Of a DNA stretch of 64,000 nt, positions 24,188 through 31,994 are shown piece after piece. Within the stretch, counting starts at the first letter, position 1. Each line of letters starts with the position of its first letter. Position numbers and translations under genes: made by a program. The notes beneath the pieces are model-generated. The model worked only from the letters and a program-made list of their open reading frames with translations, did no database searches and was not told the DNA's origin. The DNA comes from Halopiger goleimassiliensis (GTDB lineage: Archaea; Halobacteriota; Halobacteria; Halobacteriales; Natrialbaceae): NCBI RefSeq assembly GCF_000455345.1, contig NZ_HG315691.1, forward strand, positions 256,696 to 320,695, written 5' to 3'.

Positions 24188-24248
24188 GGACGAGCGTGCG
24201 CTACGAGAAAGTAAAGGTTATTCGGACGCGGGAACTTGGTGCGGATGC

Positions 24249-24322
24249 GGGCTCGTGGTCTAGCTGGTCATGACGCGGCCTTTACAAGGCCGAGGTCGGT
24301 GGTTCGAACCCGCCCGAGCCCA
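24249..24322 (+). tRNA. tRNA-Val (anticodon TAC)
   Basis: This is a 74-nt cloverleaf: acceptor GGGCTCG/CGAGCCC with discriminator A, and anticodon stem CGGCC/GGCCG around loop TTTACAA (anticodon TAC). The T-arm is GGTGG-TTCGAAC-CCGCC, where the first stem base pairs as G-C. No intron, and CCA is not encoded. Downstream lie decayed copies of its 3' tail. Confidence 0.95.
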
Positions 24323-24799
24323 TTTCTCTGGCGAACAACTCGTGAGCCAGAGAAATGTATGCGAGTGGCGGTTCGAACCAGACCAGTCGCAGCGGCCGAA
24401 CGGAGTGAGGCCGACCGTCTGGGCGAGGTTCGAACCCACCCGAGCCACGGGAACGGGGCTCGAGCCCAACGCGCTGCCGACACGGCGCTCCTACCGACGA
24501 GTAACGCCGCATGAACGGCAGTCCTGCCGATGAGCGAGCGACCAGCCACGCTACGCGAGCGACAGGGATGCCGACTGGCAGGTTCCGAGGATGCTCGAGC
24601 GGAAAACGCAGGCCGATCGTCTACGATCGACGCGGAGGCACTCGGCGATCGGACCGACCCACTCGAGGAACCACCCCGAATCGACGACGCCGAGAATCGA
24701 GACGGTGACCGACGGTACGGATCACGGATCGTCGGTCGAGTGTATCTGACCAACGAAAGGAGCCACTAGTCCCCGGCCGACGGGTCGGTTCGGGAGTAG
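24323..24799. repeat. tRNA-Val downstream region with decayed 3'-tail copies
   Basis: There is no gene. Immediately after the tRNA a hairpin (ATTTCTCTGGC..GCCAGAGAAAT, 24323-24358) occurs. Then a weak T-arm-like GGTTCGAACC (about 24369) and a clear tail copy GGTTCGAACCCACCCGAGCC at 24427-24446, which differs from the functional tRNA at one position in 20. Such duplicated tails are left by integration of elements at tRNA 3' ends. The remainder to 24799 holds nothing recognisable. Confidence 0.6.
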
Positions 24800-25246
24800 T
24801 TACTGCTTGAGTCGGGCGACGTTCTCGCGGATCTGGCTGAAGAAGCCGTCGCCGGTCTCCTCCTCGAGGGCCGCGTGCAGCGTGGAGTTTTCCGGCTCGT
24901 CCCGGATGACGACGCGGAGGTAGGGCTCGAGCTGATCGAAGTTGTCCCCGAGGATGACGGTGTGGTTGTCCTCGTCGTGGTCGACGACGCCAGCGTCCGC
25001 CAGCTTGGGAACGTGACACTGGACGGACGAGACGTAGACGCTCTTGTACTCGTTTTTCGCGACTTCGTCCGGCGGGACGTCGTGCTCCCAGCCGGCGACG
25101 CGTTCGGCGAGCGTCGACAGCTCGATCGGCTCTTCGCGCCCGCGCAATGCGTACAGCAGGTAGCGACGCCGGCGGTTGGCCAGCAACTCGAGGATCGTAT
25201 CCGCCGAGAGTTCCTGCTCTCCTTGATCCGAGGTAAGTGCCTCCAT
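24800..25246 (-). CDS. DUF7344-type winged-helix regulator
   Basis: This is a 148-residue protein. 'ILELLANRRRRYLLYAL' followed by a helix-turn-helix and the wing 'SSVQCHVPKLADAGVVDHDEDNHTV' form the haloarchaeal DUF7344 winged-helix domain. The C-terminal 50 residues are helical (dimerisation). A family-typical transcription regulator, target unknown. It lies between tRNA-Val and tRNA-Phe. Confidence 0.8.
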   Translation of the reverse strand: MEALTSDQGEQELSADTILELLANRRRRYLLYALRGREEPIELSTLAERVAGWEHDVPPDEVAKNEYKSVYVSSVQCHVPKLADAGVVDHDEDNHTVILGDNFDQLEPYLRVVIRDEPENSTLHAALEEETGDGFFSQIRENVARLKQ

Positions 25247-25446
25247 AACACGATCTTACTCGCCGGAGCGGAAAAGGGTGTCTTGAATATCCGAAAACCC
25301 GACAGACGGCAGTCGGCCGAGATTACGGAGCTGTATCCTCGCCTTACCAGCGTGATGCTTGCTCGTGCAACTGGCGGCTCGTGACGACGCACCGACGCGA
25401 TCGGATTCGAAATTCTTTTTTATACCATGGACGGAGGTGTAGGTGC

Positions 25447-25520
25447 GCCGCCTTAGCTCAGACTGGGAGAGCACTCGACTGAAGATCGAGCTGTCCCCGG
25501 TTCAAATCCGGGAGGCGGCA
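25447..25520 (+). tRNA. tRNA-Phe (anticodon GAA)
   Basis: This is a 74-nt cloverleaf: acceptor GCCGCCT/AGGCGGC with discriminator A, anticodon stem CTCGA/TCGAG around loop CTGAAGA (anticodon GAA), and T-arm CCCGG-TTCAAAT-CCGGG. A TATA-like TTTTTATA lies about 30 nt upstream. Its 24-nt 3' tail is repeated three times downstream. Confidence 0.95.
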
Positions 25521-25619
25521 TATTCTGAGACCGCAACCGCGAGCGTAGCGAGCGGTCCGTCGAAGAAACGACGCCGAGCGGATTTGAACCACGCGAAGAC
25601 GAACGAAGTGAGTCTTCCT

Positions 25620-25643
25620 CCGGTTCAAATCCGGGAGGCAGCA
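25620..25643 (+). repeat. tRNA-Phe 3'-tail copy 1
   Basis: CCGGTTCAAATCCGGGAGGC followed by AGCA repeats the tRNA-Phe 3' 24 nt with a single mismatch. No tRNA 5' half precedes it, so it is an attachment-site duplicate or remnant. Confidence 0.7.
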
Positions 25644-25820
25644 TCTGGTTTCTACGCGATTTATATCCGAGCGACGTTTCGTGCGTCGAGGTACATCTCC
25701 TTCACCTCTGCAGGCGAGAGGGGTTCGAGTTCGTTCTTCGTTATGGGGTTCACCGAGTGCCCATGAGCGTCTGTCGCGCTGTCCCGTCTCCGCGAGCGAA
25801 GCGAGCAGGTTCTCAGGCGT

Positions 25821-25843
25821 GGTTCACAATCCGGGAGGCGGTA
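25821..25843 (+). repeat. tRNA-Phe 3'-tail copy 2
   Basis: GGTTCACAATCCGGGAGGCG followed by GTA matches the tail with one inserted base and one terminal change. It is the most decayed of the three copies. Confidence 0.6.
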
Positions 25844-25879
25844 CTCCTACGAAATCAAGACCACGAGCCCAGCGAACTG

Positions 25880-26215
25880 TCAGTCGAGCGCTTCGACTGC
25901 CTCGGACGCAGTGAATTCCACGGCGTGAACGTCGGCGGTCTCGAACTGGAGCGTCTCGATCTCGCCGTCGACTACTTCGGGCAGTAGCTCATTGAATCGC
26001 CGGTACTCGTCCGACTCCGTGTGGGCTTCGGCCGCCTCTGGGTCTTCGTACTGTTCGAAGAACCGGATCAGGTTCGGATCGGTCAGGTCTCTCATCGCGT
26101 GGTACCGAACCGTCCCGTCTTCCCTCCGGGAGCGCTCGACGAGGTCATCGATGCGGTTCATCACTTCGTCCCCGCAGTCGGGGTTAAGGGGGATGGTCGT
26201 GTGAACAACGATCAT
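25880..26215 (-). CDS. ABM-domain (antibiotic biosynthesis monooxygenase-like) protein
   Basis: This is a 111-residue ferredoxin-like fold: 'MIVVHTTIPLNPDCGDEVMNRID', 'DGTVRYHAMRDLTDPNLIRFFEQYEDPEAAEAHTES' with the typical ABM 'F.E.Y.D..A...H' pattern and 'FNELLPEVVDG'. Members dimerise and act as small monooxygenases or stress proteins; which applies here is unknown. The gene lies between tRNA-Phe tail copies 2 and 3, so it may be cargo of a small integrated segment. Confidence 0.8.
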   Translation of the reverse strand: MIVVHTTIPLNPDCGDEVMNRIDDLVERSRREDGTVRYHAMRDLTDPNLIRFFEQYEDPEAAEAHTESDEYRRFNELLPEVVDGEIETLQFETADVHAVEFTASEAVEALD

Positions 26216-26274
26216 ACTTTCGTTTCAGCGAACGTACTGGTATACGTTTTGGGAACTCTCCGGAGTGTTCCGGC

Positions 26275-26298
26275 CCGGTTCAAATCCGGGAGACGGCA
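26275..26298 (+). repeat. tRNA-Phe 3'-tail copy 3
   Basis: CCGGTTCAAATCCGGGAGAC followed by GGCA repeats the tRNA-Phe tail with one mismatch. It is 777 bp beyond the functional tRNA end and is the last copy I can find in the window. Confidence 0.7.
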
Positions 26299-26558
26299 TC
26301 GATTTTCTACTCGGCGACATTCGACGGACAACAACGCCTTACGGCGCTCATCTCGAGCAAATCCCGATTAGATTCGACCATGGTTCCACTCGGGCCCCGA
26401 CGCAGTCGGGCGTGAGGGTCTCGGTTAGCCCGAAGACGTTCGCCCCGTAGTCGTCGGCCCCTCGAGACGATATCAACTCGTTCGCCATCTGCCGAGCCAT
26501 GATGCGATCGAGAGTCCACGTCACCAGTATTCGCTCGGTAACTGATCTCCGATAAGAA

Positions 26559-26569
26559 AAGATATAACC
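26559..26569 (+). promoter_or_regulatory. TATA box of the SUKH gene
   Basis: An AAGATATAACC element 23-33 nt before ATG 26592 predicts a leaderless transcript and supports that start codon. Confidence 0.6.
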
Positions 26570-26591
26570 ACGAATACACTTTACGGAACCG

Positions 26592-27590
26592 ATGCGATCC
26601 ATCCGTGAGTGCTGGACTGTCATCGAAAACTGGCTGGCCACGAATCATTCTGACGGGCGTTCCGTTCTGTCACCTCCTGCAGCCGACGAGCAGATCGATG
26701 CTGTCGAGTCAACAGTTGGCGTCGATCTGCCGGACGCGTTCGTGAAATTCCTTCGGATTCACAACGGCCAGACCAGCGGTTCGAGACCGCTGCTGCGTCG
26801 ATTTGGGCTCTGCTCGACAGAGAGCATCAGAGCCGAGTGGGAACGGATGACAGACCTACTTGAAGACGATGCGTTCACTGGGGAAGTCGACGATTTTCCC
26901 GACCGGTTCAAAAATCAGGATGCGGCTGTCAAAGACGTGTGGTGGCACGAATCGTGGGTGCCATTTGCCCAGGACCCGTCGGGCAATCTCCTGTGTCTCG
27001 ATCTTGCGCCGGGTGCCGACGGGAACGAAGGACCGGTCATCGTCGTGTGGCACGACATGCCGGCACGGCCGGTACGCGGGCCGAGTTTCCACTCGTGGTT
27101 CGCGGAGTATGCGACCGCGATCGAAACCGATGAGCTAGTTTACTCCGAACAGACCAACTCGATGATGGCCGATCCGGAAGAGCTAGCTTCGCTTCCTCCC
27201 GAGCGTATCGAGAATCCCACCAGGGAGGATCTACAGCCCGTCTTCGAGCGCCACTACGAGCGATGTCCGCCGGACGGTAACCACGAGAGTGTACCCAACT
27301 GGGTCGTCGAAGTCTGTTTGGAGCGACAGGGGGAGGTGGGATCCCGGGTACAGTTTCAGTGGGGGTCGGTCACCATCAGGGAACTGGTCGAGGACGGTCA
27401 GCTCAGCCGCGCGAAAAACGTTTGTGAGGAGGAAGACCTAGCGATCGTCGAAGAGGGAGACGTGTTTATCACCGCAACGCAGCCGACAGTCGACGCCGAA
27501 CCCGCCGCGGCAGTCACCAAACGCATTCTCTCGACGGTGTACGATAGTGAGGTGGCAGACATCGTCGAGATACGGGAACGGAAACTGTGA
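26592..27590 (+). CDS. SUKH (SMI1/KNR4) family protein
   Basis: This is a 332-residue protein. The first 170 residues carry the SUKH pattern: 'LSPPAADEQIDAVESTVGVDLPDAFVKFLRIHNGQ', 'WVPFAQDPSGNLLCLDLAPG' and 'FHSWFAEYA'. The last 160 residues form a separate acidic domain of unknown family with a helix-beta ending (ITATQPTVD..). SUKH proteins are commonly immunity proteins against contact-dependent or polymorphic toxins; no toxin gene is adjacent here. Located at the start of the tRNA-Phe accessory island. Confidence 0.75.
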   Translation: MRSIRECWTVIENWLATNHSDGRSVLSPPAADEQIDAVESTVGVDLPDAFVKFLRIHNGQTSGSRPLLRRFGLCSTESIRAEWERMTDLLEDDAFTGEVDDFPDRFKNQDAAVKDVWWHESWVPFAQDPSGNLLCLDLAPGADGNEGPVIVVWHDMPARPVRGPSFHSWFAEYATAIETDELVYSEQTNSMMADPEELASLPPERIENPTREDLQPVFERHYERCPPDGNHESVPNWVVEVCLERQGEVGSRVQFQWGSVTIRELVEDGQLSRAKNVCEEEDLAIVEEGDVFITATQPTVDAEPAAAVTKRILSTVYDSEVADIVEIRERKL

Positions 27591-27725
27591 TGCAACTGTC
27601 CCCTCACGGTAATTTAAAAGCGAAATCGACGTTCCAGCCACCGTTTGATTACAGGAAAACGGCTGAACATCGAACTCCTACTGGCACCAACTGCGAGAGA
27701 CGGTGTACAGTTGATACCGTATAGT

Positions 27726-27736
27726 TAGTTTTTATT
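27726..27736 (+). promoter_or_regulatory. TATA box of the TPR gene
   Basis: The AT-rich agtttttattg element ends about 25 nt before ATG 27761, supporting that start over the upstream TTG at 27746. Confidence 0.55.
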
Positions 27737-27760
27737 GTAATAGTATTGGAATGTTGTTGC

Positions 27761-28420
27761 ATGAGTGAACACGGTGACAGCGCGGAGGGGTTGGACGAGT
27801 TGCTGGATACGGTCATGTCCCTTAAACGCCGGCAAAAGTACGACCAAGCGATCACAGTAGTGGACGAGATACTGGAAGCAGAGGGGAACCCAACCGCGAT
27901 GAGCAACGAGTACGCCCTCCGTGGTGCTCTCAAGCAGGACGCCGGGAGGTACGAGGCAGCTATCGAGGATTTCGACGAGGCGATCGAGATCGATCCCGAG
28001 AACTGCCAGTTTCACTACCAGCGGGGGGTAGTGAACTGCGACCGTGGAGAGTACGAGGAAGCAGTCGAAGACTTCAGAGCGGCAGTCGACCTGGACCCGG
28101 AGGACGTAGGCCTCCAGCAGTCACTGGCGCAGACGAGGCTACTGACGGGGGCCTACGAAGAGGCCTTCGAGGACGCCACGGACGCACTCGAGAGCAGCGA
28201 TGCGCCGGACGAGCGGGCGGTAAGTCTCCTGCTGACGCTCGCCGCTGGGATTGCACTCGACGAGCCGATCAGCGAGCGCGAAACGGAGTACCGAGAGCGC
28301 TGTGCAGGCGTGTTCGACGCCGGCTGGGATTTCAGCTACCTAGACGCCTGGCTCGCGGACGCCGACCTTCCCGAGGAGAAACGCGACAGGATTCGAGACC
28401 TGATCGACCACCTGCGATAG
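27761..28420 (+). CDS. Tetratricopeptide-repeat protein
   Basis: This is a 219-residue acidic protein from ATG 27761. Residues about 15-155 contain four TPR-like helix pairs, e.g. 'EYALRGALKQDAGRYEAAIEDFDEAIEIDPEN', 'FHYQRGVVNCDRGEYEEAVEDF' and 'LDPEDVGLQQSLAQTRLLTGAYEEAF'. The C-terminus (ISERETEYRERCAGVFDAGWDFSYLDAWL) is helical and not TPR. TPR proteins are scaffolds for protein interaction; partner unknown. It is between the SUKH and pentapeptide genes in the same island. Confidence 0.85.
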   Translation: MSEHGDSAEGLDELLDTVMSLKRRQKYDQAITVVDEILEAEGNPTAMSNEYALRGALKQDAGRYEAAIEDFDEAIEIDPENCQFHYQRGVVNCDRGEYEEAVEDFRAAVDLDPEDVGLQQSLAQTRLLTGAYEEAFEDATDALESSDAPDERAVSLLLTLAAGIALDEPISERETEYRERCAGVFDAGWDFSYLDAWLADADLPEEKRDRIRDLIDHLR

Positions 28421-28736
28421 TACGACGACCGCCGGCAGTCGAGGACGAGGTACGGTCGAGACGATGCCACATGTTGGAGGCTGTAGCCGTTCGGTGGAAT
28501 CGTTCGTCTTGGCAAGACTGTTGTCCTCCTCATACGGAACGCCGTACCGATGGATCGGTGCGGCCGGAATACGTCCGACAGTCGTGCCGGAACTGGCGTA
28601 CAGCATTCCGATCGAACGCCACGAGAACCACGATCGAACGAAGTACACGTTCAATAGTCAAAACCGGTCGAGGGAGTGCTCAACTAGTCAGTTTCGAAAC
28701 GTTAAATTTGGATAGATATGAACAAGTCTCGTCAGC
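28421..28736. other. Intergenic, promoter of the pentapeptide gene only
   Basis: No gene recognised. A TATA-like GTTAAATTTGG at 28701-28711 precedes ATG 28737 by about 30 nt. The rest is featureless. Confidence 0.45.
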
Positions 28737-29561
28737 ATGTCGTCACCCGATCGCTGTGGGTACACGTGGCCCGAGGACCACGAGGTCGACGATACTCCCG
28801 ACCGGCAGAGCTGTTGCTGGCGAGAGACCGTTTCAGCCTCGGCCGATCGATGTCTGTTACACGTCGATACGGACGTCGTCGAGAAGGATGCTGAGTCGAT
28901 CGTCGAGTCGCTCCTCCCGACGGAGACTGGACGACTGGTACTGGACGGCGCGGATCTGTCTGGATTGGAGATCGGCTACCATACGCCTTCTACCGCGGAG
29001 CGGTCGGGGATCGGCTTCGGGAGTGGAAACCTATCATCGACGGACAACTTCGAATCAGCCGCTACCGAACAGTTTGTGGAACAGGTATTCACTGACCCGG
29101 ACCGGGCCCAGGAGGCCCTCGAAACCCTCAACGACGAAGAGAGACATCCGTTCGAGCGTGCGTTATTCCGCGAGAGTGACCTGTCGGGGGCGAACTTCTG
29201 GCGGACCAGCCTCGCCGGTGCCAATCTTCGGGATGCCGACCTCTCGGAGGGAGAGTTCAACGGGACGGACTTCTCGGAAGGACACCTCGACGGAGCCGAC
29301 TTCTCCGGCGCGACGATCGACGAGGCCGATTTCTCGAATGCCACGCTCGTCGCCGCCGACTTCTCGAGCGCGGAACTCGGTAGCGTCGACTTCACGAATG
29401 CGGACCTGAAGTACGCTGACTTCTCGAACGCGAGCCTCGAAAGTGCCGATCTCTCGAACGCGGATTTCAGGGATGCCGATTTCTCGGACACTTACTTCAG
29501 TTTCGTCGACGTCAACGGTGCGAACATCGGGTTTGCCGATTTGTCGAATACGACGTTCTGA
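28737..29561 (+). CDS. Pentapeptide-repeat protein
   Basis: This is a 274-residue protein. The first 130 residues have several cysteines (CGYTWPEDHE, QSCCWRET, CLLH) and a 'LVLDGADLSGLEIG' strand. Residues 140-274 are a right-handed beta-helix of about 25 A(D/N)(L/F)S-type pentapeptides ('GADFSGATIDEADFSNATLVAADFSSAELGSVDF' pattern). Many such proteins mimic DNA or act as gyrase/toxin modulators; here the role is unknown. The full-length helix ends cleanly, so the gene is probably intact. Confidence 0.85.
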   Translation: MSSPDRCGYTWPEDHEVDDTPDRQSCCWRETVSASADRCLLHVDTDVVEKDAESIVESLLPTETGRLVLDGADLSGLEIGYHTPSTAERSGIGFGSGNLSSTDNFESAATEQFVEQVFTDPDRAQEALETLNDEERHPFERALFRESDLSGANFWRTSLAGANLRDADLSEGEFNGTDFSEGHLDGADFSGATIDEADFSNATLVAADFSSAELGSVDFTNADLKYADFSNASLESADLSNADFRDADFSDTYFSFVDVNGANIGFADLSNTTF

Positions 29562-29900
29562 CGCGGCTCGCTTTCGGCGGAGATCCCCTCTCCAGCAGGC
29601 GGGAGACGTTGAAACAGCGTACGTCGTGGGTCGGCTCCGAAACGCGATCACAGTGCGAAACCGCTGGACGAGGCTCTGTTTTTCGTCGTCTGTCACCGGC
29701 TCCGTGACGACATCGCTGTAACCGAACAGCGAATCCGTATGGCGTCGAGCGCCGGGAAGTGACCTACCGTCACCGTGGGGAACGTCGTCGACCATCGTCA
29801 GCGAGTCTGCGGTCGAGAGGCGGTGTGAGGAACTGATGCCCATCAGTCGTTGACGGAACGGACCGGTGCATTCATTTCTGTCGATAGAGCAACTGGTCGC
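29562..29900. other. Intergenic, nothing recognised
   Basis: About 340 bp separates the pentapeptide gene and the first paralog of the membrane cluster. No tRNA, IS end or convincing ORF is seen; the frames are low-quality. Confidence 0.4.
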
Positions 29901-30569
29901 ATGGGAGAGCTCTCGAGAGAGCTTCGATTGGCGGAACTCCGAGCCGCCGACGAACTCTCCGCGACGATTCTGGACGTCGAGAGCGTCCCCGGAGAGCACG
30001 GCGACGAAATCCGGGTCACCTACGAATTCGTCGACGAGGCCAGCGACGTTGGAATCGACACTGACGACGTCTACGCTGTCCCGACCGAATCGGACGCCTC
30101 GTACGACTTTGTGCGCCTCTGTCGATCCGTTCACGTTCCGCTCGAGAGTGCACACGAGGACCTCGTCGGTATGCAGGTGCCGATCACCTGGACTGGCGAC
30201 GACTGGCGAATTCGACTGGACGACGAAGATGCCGGTGCCGGTAAGCGACGCGGCGTGCCACTGGGGGATGACGCAAAACTCAGCCCTTCGCTCGCGCTCG
30301 CGCTCGCCGTGACGTTTCCCGTCGTCGCTCCGCTGGTGTTCGTCCACCTCTGGCCCCGGTGGGGGGCTCCCCGGGCACTGTTCGGAACGCTGCTGACGCT
30401 TTTCGGTTGGGTTCTGGTTGCCTTGACGCTCCTCCAGTCCCAGTCGTACGGTCTGCTGTACGTCGGTTCTGCCGTACCCGCAGCCCGGGTCGTCGGGACG
30501 CCGGGACATCGGAGCGCTATCCCGTATCCGTCGTCGTTCGGGTCGCCTACGTCCGTTTCTCCGGATTAG
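29901..30569 (+). CDS. Membrane-cluster paralog A (unrecognised family), C-terminus possibly frameshifted
   Basis: This is 222 residues from ATG 29901. An N-terminal soluble domain of about 100 residues ('DELSATILDVES..GDEIRVTYEF', 'YDFVRLCRSVHVPLESAHEDLVGMQVPI', 'WRIRL') is followed by two membrane helices (LALALAVTFPVVAPLVFVHLW and LFGTLLTLFGWVLVALTLL). Paralog C shares all of these blocks, including 'VAPL.FV.LWPR'. After the second helix the last 45 residues (Ser/Pro/Gly/Arg-rich) lack coding character compared with paralog C, so a frameshift near 30440 is likely. Family and function unknown. Confidence 0.6.
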   Translation: MGELSRELRLAELRAADELSATILDVESVPGEHGDEIRVTYEFVDEASDVGIDTDDVYAVPTESDASYDFVRLCRSVHVPLESAHEDLVGMQVPITWTGDDWRIRLDDEDAGAGKRRGVPLGDDAKLSPSLALALAVTFPVVAPLVFVHLWPRWGAPRALFGTLLTLFGWVLVALTLLQSQSYGLLYVGSAVPAARVVGTPGHRSAIPYPSSFGSPTSVSPD

Positions 30570-30609
30570 TTCAAAAGATTGATTAGAAGAAACTGCAACG
30601 ACGAACGTA

Positions 30610-31188
30610 ATGGAGCCGTTGGAGCGGCGGTTCATCGAGGCGGCTCTCCGCGCCGAAAACCGAGTGGAGGCGACGATCGTCGACGTCGAAGCGACCGGCG
30701 ACGAGTCGATCGAAGTTACCTACAGCATTGCCGCCGGTGACGGGCGGACCTTGGAGGCGATCGATCGGTTCTCGATTCCGACCGTCGACGATCCCGACCA
30801 CGACTTCGTTGCCCTCTGTGAACGCGTCGGCGTCCCCCTCGCTGCAGCACCGGAGGAACTCCCGGGAGAGAGTCTCGAGGTCGGGACGACGGCCGACGGT
30901 GAATGGACGCTGGTTCCGGACGAGCAGTCGACATCGGCTGACGCGTCACGACTTCGAGTCTACGGGCGGTCCGGGCTGGCGCTTGCCCATGCGGGATACG
31001 TCGCTACCGTCATCGCGTTCCCGCTGCTCGTTCCGGCGTTGACCCTGAGCACGTACCGCGAGATGCAAACGTCCGAAGACGATTCCCCCGGAACCTTCGC
31101 CACAGTGGTCCTCGGACTCGTACTGGTCGTCGGCGTTGGGCTGTTGCTCTGGTGGTCCGTCGTTCGCTACCTGCTGGTGTTTCGCTAA
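30610..31188 (+). CDS. Membrane-cluster paralog B (unrecognised family)
   Basis: This is a 192-residue protein. The soluble domain (about 1-110) has the family pattern 'ENRVEATIVDVEATGDESIEVTYSI', 'LEAIDRFSIPTVDDPDHDFVALCERVGVPLAAAPEELPGESLEV', 'EWTLV'. Two membrane helices follow (about 122-144 'GYVATVIAFPLLVPALTL' and 160-185 'TVVLGLVLVVGVGLLLWW'). Lies in tandem with its paralogs on the same strand. No known family; the domain may bind a ligand or partner outside or at the membrane. Confidence 0.7.
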   Translation: MEPLERRFIEAALRAENRVEATIVDVEATGDESIEVTYSIAAGDGRTLEAIDRFSIPTVDDPDHDFVALCERVGVPLAAAPEELPGESLEVGTTADGEWTLVPDEQSTSADASRLRVYGRSGLALAHAGYVATVIAFPLLVPALTLSTYREMQTSEDDSPGTFATVVLGLVLVVGVGLLLWWSVVRYLLVFR

Positions 31189-31355
31189 CGCATGTTCCGG
31201 CTACCCCCTTTCAGCCGTCGTATCGGCGAATCGTCGTCGCGTGAGCACGGAGTACCTGGCGTTGCGATGCGCCGTCGTGGGCGAGACTGGTGGGCAGTTT
31301 TGCTCACGGGGCAGTGGCTGACCCGGACCGGCCGGCACCAGCGGAGTGATCGGTG

Positions 31356-31994
31356 ATGACAGGGGTCGAAGGATGGGTAGTCGCCCTCGCCGTCGTCGGT
31401 ACGTGCGCGGCGATCGGCGGGGCCATCGGCGTCCGCTGGTCCGATCGCCCGTACCTCGTTTTGCTCGTTCTGGTTCTTTCCTTCGGATTGCTCTTCGCGA
31501 ATAGTTACGTCGGGTACGTTCAGACGATGGACTCGGCTGTAGCGGTAGAAGGGACCGTGGTCGGCAGTGACTACTCGAGTAGTACACTGTCCGTACCCAG
31601 CGGGCAGGACGGAACTGGATACGTCGGTACGGACCGAAACGGCGCTCCGTACTTCGTCACGGTAGAGTACCAGTACGAGTACGACGGAGAGCGGTTCACC
31701 AGCAACACCCTCTGGCCACGAGGGTCGTCGAACGCGGTCTTGACGCAGGAGAGTGCACTCCAGCGGGTAACACAATACGACCCCGGTGACTCGGTTACCG
31801 TCTTCGTCGACCCCGAGGAGCCGTCGGATTCGTACATCGAAGAACGCCACTTCGTCTGGACCAACCCGTTGCGAGATCCCGGATACGTCGTCGGGTACTT
31901 CTGGCTCGGCGGCTGGCTGCTGGTTGCCTTCGAGAAGATCACGGCCCCGTCCATCCGTTCGTTCGTCACGAAACAGTTCGGGGTGAAACGATGA
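31356..31994 (+). CDS. DUF3592-like membrane protein
   Basis: This is 212 residues from ATG 31356. Two N-terminal membrane helices (WVVALAVVGTCAAIGGAIGV and YLVLLVLVLSFGLLFANSYVGYV) flank an extracellular loop of the DUF3592 type: 'VAVEGTVVGSDYSS', 'FVTVEYQYEYDGERFTSNTLWP', 'YDPGDSVTVFVDPEEPSDSYIE'. A final helix 'GYFWLGGWLLVAFE' follows. Its stop overlaps the next start (ATGA), so it is coupled to paralog C. It is the only non-paralog in the cluster. Confidence 0.75.
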   Translation: MTGVEGWVVALAVVGTCAAIGGAIGVRWSDRPYLVLLVLVLSFGLLFANSYVGYVQTMDSAVAVEGTVVGSDYSSSTLSVPSGQDGTGYVGTDRNGAPYFVTVEYQYEYDGERFTSNTLWPRGSSNAVLTQESALQRVTQYDPGDSVTVFVDPEEPSDSYIEERHFVWTNPLRDPGYVVGYFWLGGWLLVAFEKITAPSIRSFVTKQFGVKR

